In this document: in pieces, positions 1-5,055 of the stretch
Layout of the letters: every line of letters starts with the position of its first letter
How positions within the stretch are numbered: position 1 is the stretch's first letter
Source of the DNA: an uncultured Lachnospiraceae bacterium
GTDB lineage: Bacteria > Bacillota > Clostridia > Lachnospirales > Lachnospiraceae
Length of the DNA: 5,265 bases
Direction: 5' to 3'
Assembly (NCBI GenBank): GCA_949051815.1
Contig: CARQVR010000093.1
Span: forward strand, 1-5,265
Translations under genes and position numbers: made by a program
Notes under the pieces: generated by a model
What the model saw: only the letters and a program-made list of their open reading frames with translations
What the model was told of the DNA's origin: nothing
Databases searched by the model: none

Positions 1-79
1 TGATGAATTGCAAAATATTAAAATCATATCATGCAGAGGACACTATGATGATTAACGCGACTATTCCTAAAAGATCTGA

Positions 80-108
80 TTGACGTGTTGTGAGCATTTT
101 GTTAGAAT
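80..108 (+). promoter_or_regulatory. Candidate sigma-A promoter pointing toward sigH
   Basis: TTGACG (80-85) and TAGAAT (103-108) each differ from the -35 and -10 consensus by one base and are separated by exactly 17 bases. A TG at 100-101 gives an extended -10. Transcription would start near 114-116 and run through the tRNA remnant to the terminator at 282-311, giving an RNA of about 200 bases, or continue into sigH by read-through. This is the best promoter-like sequence I see on the plus strand before sigH, but AT-rich DNA produces such matches by chance. Confidence 0.45.
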
Positions 109-116
109 CTTGTTAG
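97..116 (+). repeat. Tandem 9-base direct repeats (TNTTGTTAG)
   Basis: TTTTGTTAG (97-105) and TCTTGTTAG (108-116) match at 8 of 9 positions with an 11-base period, about one helical turn. The first overlaps the candidate -10 box and the second the expected transcription start. Such spacing fits a protein binding twice on the same DNA face, either a repressor on this promoter or an integrase at arm-type sites near the element end. The function is inferred. Confidence 0.35.
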
Positions 117-235
117 TAAACTTACAGCGAACAATGAAAACGCCCGAAAAGCTGCGAAAAGAACTCCGCTAAAATACAGCATTTCACGCACCATCAGGCA
201 AAACCGAGATAACACAGATAAAGCGTTATTGCATT

Positions 236-277
236 TTGGTAGTGCGGAGGTCACGGGTCCGATTCCCGTCAGCAGCT
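236..277 (+). tRNA. 3' half of a tRNA-Thr(GGT), truncated
   Basis: In tRNA order I read anticodon loop TTGGTAG (236-242, anticodon GGT at 238-240), 3' anticodon stem TGCGG (243-247), variable loop AGGTC (248-252), T stem ACGGG (253-257), T loop TCCGATT (258-264), T stem CCCGT (265-269), acceptor strand CAGCAGC (270-276) and discriminator T277. CCA is not encoded (TCC follows). The matching 5' half, which would begin GCTGCTG and end with anticodon stem CCGCA, is not found in the 235 bases to the left, so the gene is broken exactly at the anticodon loop. A terminator follows directly, as for an intact tRNA gene. The likely explanation is displacement by an integrated element. An intron at the anticodon loop is a less likely alternative. 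The amino acid identity rests on the anticodon read from the loop. Confidence 0.75.
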
Positions 278-281
278 TCCT

Positions 282-311
282 AAACCCCGTCGGTTCAGAA
301 CGGGGTTTTTT
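282..311 (+). terminator. Rho-independent terminator of the tRNA-Thr remnant
   Basis: AAACCCCGT (282-290) pairs perfectly with ACGGGGTTT (300-308) around a nine-base loop, and the T run continues to 311. It sits four bases after the end of the tRNA remnant, so it is presumably the original tRNA terminator. It also lies only 25 bases before the sigH start codon, so any transcript entering from the left must pass it to reach sigH. Confidence 0.85.
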
Positions 312-336
312 CAATTTTTCAATCCATGGAGAAATT

Positions 337-945
337 ATGCGCGAAGATTACACAAGGTACAGCGACGAGGAGCTTCTGATCCGCCTGCGGGACGGGGAGC
401 AGGGCATCACGGATCACATCATGAATAAGTATAAAAATCTGGTGCGGAGCAAGGCCAAATCCATGTATATTCTCGGCGCGGACAGCGAGGATCTGATTCA
501 GGAAGGTATGATCGGCCTTTTTAAGGCTGTCCGGGACTACGACAGCGGCCGGGATGCCAGCTTCTTCACCTTCGCGGATCTGTGTGTGTCCAGACAGATG
601 TACACCGCAGTACAGGCCTCCAGAAGGCAGAAACACATCCCCTTAAATAATTACATCTCTCTCTACGGAAGCGCCTCCGAAGAGCGCGACGGCGAGGAGG
701 AGGCCCTTGTCAACGTGCTGGCCTCCGGCTCAAATCCCGAACAGCTTATCATTGATAAGGAAAACGTGGACCGACTGGAAATGCTGATAGAACGCGAACT
801 GAGCAGCTTTGAAAAGCAGGTGCTCGACCTGTATCTGACGGGCATGGGCTACCAGCAGATCGCCAAGGTGCTGGGCCGGGATGACAAGTCCACAGACAAC
901 GCCCTCCAGAGAATCAAGACGAAACTCCGAAGGGCGATGAAATGA
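337..945 (+). CDS. sigH: RNA polymerase sporulation sigma factor SigH (Spo0H)
   Basis: This encodes a 202-residue sigma-70-family factor that, in sporulating Firmicutes, directs RNA polymerase to early sporulation and stationary-phase genes. Region 2 spans about residues 23-105: DLIQEGMIGLFKAVRDYD (52-69) is the core-binding helix, and FTFADLCVSRQ followed by RRQKHIPLN (96-104) forms the -10-recognition part typical of SigH. Region 4 is at about 150-200, with the helix-turn-helix around GYQQIAKVLG and KSTDNALQRIK. Length is close to the usual 200-218 residues. The open frame extends upstream to 229, but that part translates the tRNA remnant and terminator. I chose ATG 337, preceded by GGAGA (328-332). 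No promoter fits in the 25 bases after the terminator, so expression probably depends on read-through or on something I cannot see. ispF converges on its 3' end 37 bases away. Confidence 0.95.
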   Translation: MREDYTRYSDEELLIRLRDGEQGITDHIMNKYKNLVRSKAKSMYILGADSEDLIQEGMIGLFKAVRDYDSGRDASFFTFADLCVSRQMYTAVQASRRQKHIPLNNYISLYGSASEERDGEEEALVNVLASGSNPEQLIIDKENVDRLEMLIERELSSFEKQVLDLYLTGMGYQQIAKVLGRDDKSTDNALQRIKTKLRRAMK

Positions 946-982
946 CAGATTTATTCGATTTTATTACAGAAAATGCTTCGTT

Positions 983-1531
983 TTATCCCCTATTGGCGCC
1001 GTGCGGACATCCCCCGCACGCGCTGCAGTTCTTCGCTGCATCCACACTGTACAGTTCTCTCGGACTTGCGAGCAGGCACACGGCCTGCGCGGAAATGCCC
1101 TCGCCCTTTCCGGTAAATCCAAGCCATTCCTCGGTGGTCGCTTTCACATTCACTTGAGACACTTCTATGCCGAGCGCGCCTGCTATGTTCGCCCGCATCT
1201 TTTCAATGTGGGGCCGCATCTTCGGCGCCTGCGCGATAATCGTAGCGTCTATATTTTCCACGAAAAACAGATTTTCCGACAAAAGCGCCGCCACCTGCTC
1301 TAATAGTTTTACAGAGGAAATCCCCTTGTAGGCGGGATCGCTGTCAGGGAAATGCCTGCCGATATCTCCCAGCGCCGCCGCCCCTAAAAGCGCGTCCATG
1401 ATGGCGTGAAGCAGCACGTCCGCGTCGGAATGACCCAGAAGTCCCTTCTCATACGGAATCTCCACCCCGCCGATGATACATTTTCTGTTTTCCGTTAGTC
1501 TGTGTACGTCGTACCCTGTTCCGATTCTCAT
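983..1531 (-). CDS. ispF: 2-C-methyl-D-erythritol 2,4-cyclodiphosphate synthase
   Basis: IspF cyclises 4-diphosphocytidyl-2-C-methyl-D-erythritol 2-phosphate to MEcPP, releasing CMP, in the MEP isoprenoid pathway. It is a soluble trimer. The signature is complete: GTGYDVHR at 4-11 with metal ligands D8 and H10, GHSDADVLLHA with H42, GDIGRHFPDSD at 55-65, and KATTEEWLGFTGKGEGISAQAV at 130-151. The frame opens 12 codons earlier, but ATG 1531 is the start, because AGAGG (1539-1543) lies seven bases before it and the protein then begins MRIGTGYDVH as in the family. The product is 182 residues, whereas the family is about 155-160. The surplus is a C-terminal tail from about residue 155 that contains CSACGGC and is encoded by palindromic DNA. 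The MATE gene stops 112 bases upstream, and no clear promoter or terminator lies between them, so co-transcription is plausible. Confidence 0.95.
   Translation of the reverse strand: MRIGTGYDVHRLTENRKCIIGGVEIPYEKGLLGHSDADVLLHAIMDALLGAAALGDIGRHFPDSDPAYKGISSVKLLEQVAALLSENLFFVENIDATIIAQAPKMRPHIEKMRANIAGALGIEVSQVNVKATTEEWLGFTGKGEGISAQAVCLLASPRELYSVDAAKNCSACGGCPHGANRG
1000..1055. repeat. Cluster of three inverted repeats in the ispF 3' extension
   Basis: Three palindromic units are packed into 56 bases: CGTGCGG/CCGCACG (1000-1006 with 1014-1020), TGCAG/CTGCA (1024-1028 with 1036-1040), and the perfect 10-base palindrome ACTGTACAGT (1046-1055). All lie within the non-conserved C-terminal tail of ispF. 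No T run follows on either strand, so this is not a standard terminator. It may be a small palindromic repeat element that inserted into the gene end. Confidence 0.5.
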
Positions 1532-1643
1532 CTTCCAACCTCTTTCCGAATATTTCATGCAGGACATGCCACGTCATATCCCCGCCGCCTGCGTCTATTA
1601 TCCCATATCTTTTCCCTTTTATTCCGGTCCGGCCTTCCTCAAC

Positions 1644-2978
1644 TCAGGCATCCGCCTTTCTCTTTCCAAGCATCTTCCTGCAGAATATCCACGACATCAC
1701 CGTCGCGATGACCCAGCCCACCGGCCATGACAGCCAGATACCCGTGTCCCGCCAGAATCCGGAAAAGATAAAAGCGAGAATCACGCGCAGGATCAGGTCC
1801 GTAAAAGTGGCCGCCATAAACTGCCGCATCCGCTCCGCTCCCCGCAGCATACCGTCCGCCACCAGCTTGACCGCGATCAGAAAGTAAAAGGGCGACACAA
1901 TCCGCAGAAACGTCATACCCGTCTGCAGGGCGCCGCTCCCCGTGTCTTCCAGAAAGAGCCGCATCATGGATCGCCCGAAAAAGAAGTAGACCGCGGAGAA
2001 GGGCAGCGCCACGAGAAGCGCCATCTTAATCCCCGCATAAAGTCCCTCTCTGATCCGCTCTCTGCGGCCCGCGCCAAGGTTCTGGGCCGTAAAGCCGGAA
2101 ACCCCGTTTCCAAGCGTGGTAAAGCCCGTGATGACAAAGGTATTCAGCCGGATAGCGGCAGAATACCCAGCGATCACACCGGAGCCGCAGGAATTAACCA
2201 GTCCCTGAATAAAAATATTGCCGACAGACACAAAACTCTGCTGTAAAATACTCGGCACCGCGATCAGGCTGATTTTTTTCAAAAGCGTCATGGAAAAAAC
2301 CGGCGGTTTTCCCTCGCACGCCACACCTTTAAGCCGCTTGCCAAAGGTGATCAGCGCCAGCACACAGGCGATGCCCTGCGCGATGAAGGTGGCCCATGCC
2401 ACACCCGCCACGCCCCATGAAAAGACGGCCACAAATACAAAATCCAATACAATATTCCCCAGCGAGGACCCGATCAGAAAATAGAGCGGCGTTGTGGAGT
2501 CCCCCAGCGAATTAAACATGCCCGTCGTCACATTGTACAAAAAAAGAAAGACAAAGCCGCCTATGTAAATCTTCAGGTAAAGCGCTCCGTCCCCAAAAAT
2601 ATTTTCGGGCGTCCGTATCATATGCATCATTGCAGGGGTCGTGAGAAGCCCCGTCACCGTGAGAACCGCCGAGAGAATCGTTCCCGTAAGCAGAATCGTC
2701 GTCACGGCCGTCCGTACCTTATTATATGCCTTCGCCCCAAAAAGCTGGGACAGCACCACCGAACAGCCGATATTGCTCCCCACCGCCACGGCCATAAAGA
2801 TCATGGTGATCGGATAGGAAGCCCCTACCGCCGCCAGCGCGTCCTCCCCTGCGAACTTTCCTGCAATCATGCTGTCCGCCATATTGTAAAGCTGTTGAAA
2901 CACCACGCTGATAAACATGGGCAGCGTGTACCTGATCAAAGTCTTTTGCGACTCTCCCTCCGTCAGATCCTGAATCAT
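1644..2978 (-). CDS. MATE family efflux transporter
   Basis: This 444-residue integral membrane protein belongs to the multidrug and toxic compound extrusion family, which exports cationic drugs or other small molecules using a Na+ or H+ gradient. It is almost entirely hydrophobic, with about 12 expected membrane segments in two related halves. Family features include the N-terminal FQQLYNMADSMIAGKFAGEDALAA-type stretch (27-50), LSQLFGAK (76-83), NSLGDSTTPL (156-165) and the second-half counterpart TAQNLGAG (297-304). The C-terminus is basic (CRKMLGKRKADA). An ATG at 2990 is in frame but contains the ribosome binding site of the better start at 2978. The coaBC stop is 24 bases upstream, so the two are very likely co-transcribed. 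The substrate cannot be read from the sequence, and a link to CoA metabolism would be speculation. Confidence 0.93.
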   Translation of the reverse strand: MIQDLTEGESQKTLIRYTLPMFISVVFQQLYNMADSMIAGKFAGEDALAAVGASYPITMIFMAVAVGSNIGCSVVLSQLFGAKAYNKVRTAVTTILLTGTILSAVLTVTGLLTTPAMMHMIRTPENIFGDGALYLKIYIGGFVFLFLYNVTTGMFNSLGDSTTPLYFLIGSSLGNIVLDFVFVAVFSWGVAGVAWATFIAQGIACVLALITFGKRLKGVACEGKPPVFSMTLLKKISLIAVPSILQQSFVSVGNIFIQGLVNSCGSGVIAGYSAAIRLNTFVITGFTTLGNGVSGFTAQNLGAGRRERIREGLYAGIKMALLVALPFSAVYFFFGRSMMRLFLEDTGSGALQTGMTFLRIVSPFYFLIAVKLVADGMLRGAERMRQFMAATFTDLILRVILAFIFSGFWRDTGIWLSWPVGWVIATVMSWIFCRKMLGKRKADA

Positions 2979-2983
2979 ACCAA

Positions 2984-2988
2984 CCTCC
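2984..2988 (-). promoter_or_regulatory. Ribosome binding site fixing the MATE start
   Basis: GGAGG on the minus strand ends five bases before the ATG at 2978. It overlaps the in-frame ATG at 2990, which therefore cannot use it, and this favours the shorter 444-residue protein over a 448-residue one. Confidence 0.75.
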
Positions 2989-3002
2989 ATCTGTCATCTG
3001 TA

Positions 3003-4190
3003 TTACAGTGCCATAAGTCTGTCAAGCAGCCTGTCCGCCACTTCCTCTTTGGACAACAGCGGCAGTTCCTCCGTCCCTTCTTTCGTGAGCAGCGTCACCA
3101 CGTTTGTGTCCGTGCCGAAGCCCGCCCCCTCCTGTCTCAGATTATTGGCCACGATCATATCTATTTTCTTCTTCTCAAGCTTGGCTCTGGAATTTTCCAA
3201 AAGATGCTCTGTCTCCATGGAAAACCCGCATAAAATCTGCCCTTCCCGCCGATTGGCCCCAAGCCATGCGAGAATGTCTTCCGTCCGCTCTAAAAGGACT
3301 GTCAGCTCCCCGTCCTTTTTCTTGATCTTCTCATCCGCCGTCACAGCCGGACGGTAATCCGCCACAGCCGCCGCCTTGACGATGATATCCTGCGCGGGCG
3401 CCGCTTCTTTCACTGCCTGCGCCATATCCGCCGCAGAAATCACCGGCACCACTTTCACGCCTGCAGGCGGCTGTAAAGCCGTTACACCTGACACCAGTGT
3501 CACATCTGCACCGCGAAGCATCGCCGCCCTTGCGACGGCATATCCCATTTTTCCTGTGGAATGGTTACTGATGTAGCGCACGGGATCCATCCGCTCCTGC
3601 GTCGGCCCAGCCGTAACCAGCACCTTTTTCCCTGCCAGATCTTTCGGCGTAAGCGCTTTCACAATGGCCTCAAAAAGTGTCTCCGGCTCCGGCATCTTGC
3701 CCGCACCCGTGTCGCCGCACGCCAGATACCCGGCCGCCGGAGCAATCACCTCCATGCCATAATCCCCCAGCTTCTGTATATTATCCTGCACAATGGGATT
3801 TTCATACATTCTCGTATTCATGGCCGGCGCAAAAATCCTCGGACACCGGCAGGCCAGAAGCGTCGTGGTCAGCATGTCGTCCGCGATCCCGTGGGCCGCT
3901 TTCGCGATCACATTGGCGGAAGCGGGCGCCACCAAAAACAGGTCCGCCAGTTTGGCAAGCGCCACATGCTCTACCTGAAACTGGAAATTCCTGTCAAAGG
4001 TGTCCACCAGACATTTATTGCCCGTCAGCGACTCGAACGTGATCGGATTGATGAAATTGACCGCGTTTGGCGTCATAATCACCGTCACGTCCGCCTGCCT
4101 CTTCACAAGCATACTGGCGAGGGACGCAATTTTATAAGCCGCAATGCTGCCCGTTACCCCCAGGACTATATGTTTTCCTTTTAATAACAT
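3003..4190 (-). CDS. coaBC: Bifunctional phosphopantothenoylcysteine decarboxylase / phosphopantothenate-cysteine ligase
   Basis: This 395-residue fusion carries out two steps of CoA synthesis. CoaB joins 4'-phosphopantothenate to cysteine using CTP, and CoaC decarboxylates the product to 4'-phosphopantetheine with FMN. The CoaC half (1-180) shows GVTGSIAAYK (11-20), the catalytic His75 in VEHVALAK, PASANVIAK (89-97), PAMN with Asn125, and ACGDTGAGKM (157-166) with the catalytic Cys158. The CoaB half (185-395) shows VTAGPTQERMDPVRYISNHSTGKMGYA with Asn209, KAAAVADYRP (272-281), the KIKKK lysine patch (288-292) and VANN (347-350). Nothing is missing, and length is normal (about 390-410). ATG 4190 is preceded by GGGAG with seven bases between. 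It follows coaX, whose product makes the CoaB substrate, by 81 bases and precedes the MATE gene by 24. Confidence 0.97.
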   Translation of the reverse strand: MLLKGKHIVLGVTGSIAAYKIASLASMLVKRQADVTVIMTPNAVNFINPITFESLTGNKCLVDTFDRNFQFQVEHVALAKLADLFLVAPASANVIAKAAHGIADDMLTTTLLACRCPRIFAPAMNTRMYENPIVQDNIQKLGDYGMEVIAPAAGYLACGDTGAGKMPEPETLFEAIVKALTPKDLAGKKVLVTAGPTQERMDPVRYISNHSTGKMGYAVARAAMLRGADVTLVSGVTALQPPAGVKVVPVISAADMAQAVKEAAPAQDIIVKAAAVADYRPAVTADEKIKKKDGELTVLLERTEDILAWLGANRREGQILCGFSMETEHLLENSRAKLEKKKIDMIVANNLRQEGAGFGTDTNVVTLLTKEGTEELPLLSKEEVADRLLDRLMAL

Positions 4191-4260
4191 CTGTTTTCTC
4201 CCGCAATTTTCCTGTCAGTCCCGCTTCTCAAAATGCCTGCGCGCTGACTGCAGTTTCAAT

Positions 4261-4276
4261 CATAACATTCGTTATG
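4261..4276. repeat. Short inverted repeat overlapping the coaX stop codon
   Basis: CATAAC and GTTATG (4261-4266 and 4271-4276) form a perfect six-base stem around ATTC, and the right arm includes the coaX TAA stop. There is no T run, so it is not a convincing terminator. It could be a weak hairpin in the coaX-coaBC mRNA. The remaining coaX-coaBC gap holds a TTGAAA (minus strand, 4254-4259) but no matching -10 box. Confidence 0.3.
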
Positions 4277-5042
4277 TTTCTATATTCCTGCGATAAATCA
4301 GCCCCAGCCCTTTCAGGGTAAGCTCATTGTCGCACACTATTTTTCTCTTACAGTGGGGCACGATGCTCCCCGCAAGTCCGCCCGTAGCCACCACCTGCGC
4401 TTCGTACCCGAGCTCGTCGTAAATCCGCTCGATCATGCCGTCCAGACAGGCGGCCTGTCCCATCACGATACCGCTCTTCATACAGTCGATGGTGTTTCTG
4501 CCGATCACCTTTTTCGGCGGTTCCAGACTGATGCGCGGAAGCTGTGAAGTGCGGTTTACGAGCGAGTCCAGAGAAACCTTCGCCCCCGGCAGAATCATGC
4601 CGCCGATATAATTTTTCTTCTCGTCCACCACGCTGATCGTCGTGGCCGTACCCATGTCGATCATAATGATCGGCGCACCATAGTAGTGCAGTCCCGCCAC
4701 CGCGTTGACCACCAGATCCGATCCAAGCTGCGCCGGGTTGTCCATCAGGATGTTCAAACCGGTCTTAAGCCCCGGCCCCACCACCATGGGCGTCCGGTGG
4801 AACAGCTTCTCCAGCGCCGCCTTCACGATGTTGTTGAGGGGAGGCACGACGGAGGAGATAATGCTCCCGGTGATATCCTCCACGCCGATGCGGTACAGAT
4901 CAAACAACGCCCGAAACTCCACCACATACTCCAGCTCCGTGTTCGCCTGATTGGTGGAGACACGCTCCACGAAGCACACCTTCTCTCCGTCCATACAACC
5001 GATGACAATGTTTGTATTGCCGATGTCAACTGCTAAAATCAT
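4272..5042 (-). CDS. coaX: Type III pantothenate kinase
   Basis: CoaX phosphorylates pantothenate to 4'-phosphopantothenate, the first step of CoA synthesis. This type uses an ASKHA-fold and is not feedback-inhibited by CoA in characterised members. The 256-residue protein has the phosphate loop DIGNTN (6-11), NPAQLGSDLVVNAVAG (102-117) with the expected catalytic Asp109, IDMGTATTISVVD (128-140), IGGMILPG (146-153) and the late ATGGLAGS (219-226). Length matches the family (about 255-260). An in-frame ATG exists at 5057, but it overlaps the GAGGAG ribosome binding site that serves ATG 5042, and starting at MILAVDIGNTN is normal for CoaX. Directly upstream is a hairpin-rich repeat. One open frame through it ends at 5054, only 11 bases before this start, which suggests translational coupling to an upstream gene. 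coaBC follows after 81 bases. Confidence 0.96.
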   Translation of the reverse strand: MILAVDIGNTNIVIGCMDGEKVCFVERVSTNQANTELEYVVEFRALFDLYRIGVEDITGSIISSVVPPLNNIVKAALEKLFHRTPMVVGPGLKTGLNILMDNPAQLGSDLVVNAVAGLHYYGAPIIMIDMGTATTISVVDEKKNYIGGMILPGAKVSLDSLVNRTSQLPRISLEPPKKVIGRNTIDCMKSGIVMGQAACLDGMIERIYDELGYEAQVVATGGLAGSIVPHCKRKIVCDNELTLKGLGLIYRRNIET

Positions 5043-5049
5043 GCCTTTG

Positions 5050-5055
5050 CTCCTC
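5050..5055 (-). promoter_or_regulatory. Ribosome binding site fixing the coaX start
   Basis: GAGGAG on the minus strand ends seven bases before ATG 5042. It overlaps both the earlier in-frame ATG (5055-5057) and the TGA (5054-5056) of a frame entering from the right edge. This favours the 256-residue form and suggests stop-start coupling. Confidence 0.75.

Larger units (their letters stand above)
1..235. mobile_element. Probable terminal end of an element integrated in tRNA-Thr
   Basis: This stretch is visibly richer in A and T than the rest of the window and ends exactly where a tRNA-Thr 3' half begins. No convincing gene is present. Two short frames run in from the left edge and stop at about 55 and 83, and a 12-codon ATG frame lies at 134-172 without a good ribosome binding site. 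A promoter-like sequence and a pair of direct repeats lie at 80-116. The bases that should complete the tRNA anticodon stem (CCGCA just before 236) are absent and replaced by GCATT. Tyrosine-recombinase elements commonly insert at tRNA anticodon or T loops and leave such a displaced 3' half. That this is an element end is inferred: no integrase or second attachment site is in view. Confidence 0.45.

Noticed and set aside
134..172. 12-codon ATG frame (MKTPEKLRKELR) downstream of the candidate promoter, possible leader peptide
   Set aside because: It has no good ribosome binding site and no attenuation-like structure tied to it, and short open frames of this size are expected by chance.
1..235. 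Group I intron interrupting tRNA-Thr
   Set aside because: Anticodon-loop introns exist, but no 5' tRNA half or intron core pairing is visible here. The window is too short on the left to exclude it fully.
102..314. 70-residue minus-strand open frame
   Set aside because: It starts inside the terminator and reads antisense through the tRNA remnant. It has no ribosome binding site or recognisable family.
229..336. Extended N-terminus of SigH in the same frame
   Set aside because: These 36 codons translate tRNA and terminator sequence. ATG 337 has a ribosome binding site and gives the normal family start.
946..982. Bidirectional terminator between sigH and ispF
   Set aside because: The only pairing is a five-base AT stem (958-962 with 970-974), too weak to call.
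1532..1646. Open frame continuing past the MATE stop, with an internal ATG near 1575, between MATE and ispF
   Set aside because: It follows a normal MATE C-terminus and overlaps the start of ispF in another frame. It shows no recognisable family and is probably chance read-through.
2622..3233. 203-residue plus-strand open frame
   Set aside because: It is antisense across MATE and coaBC, with a His/Arg-rich composition typical of a shadow frame and no motifs.
3561..4184. 207-residue plus-strand open frame
   Set aside because: It lies entirely antisense to coaBC, whose motifs are complete. It has shadow-type composition.
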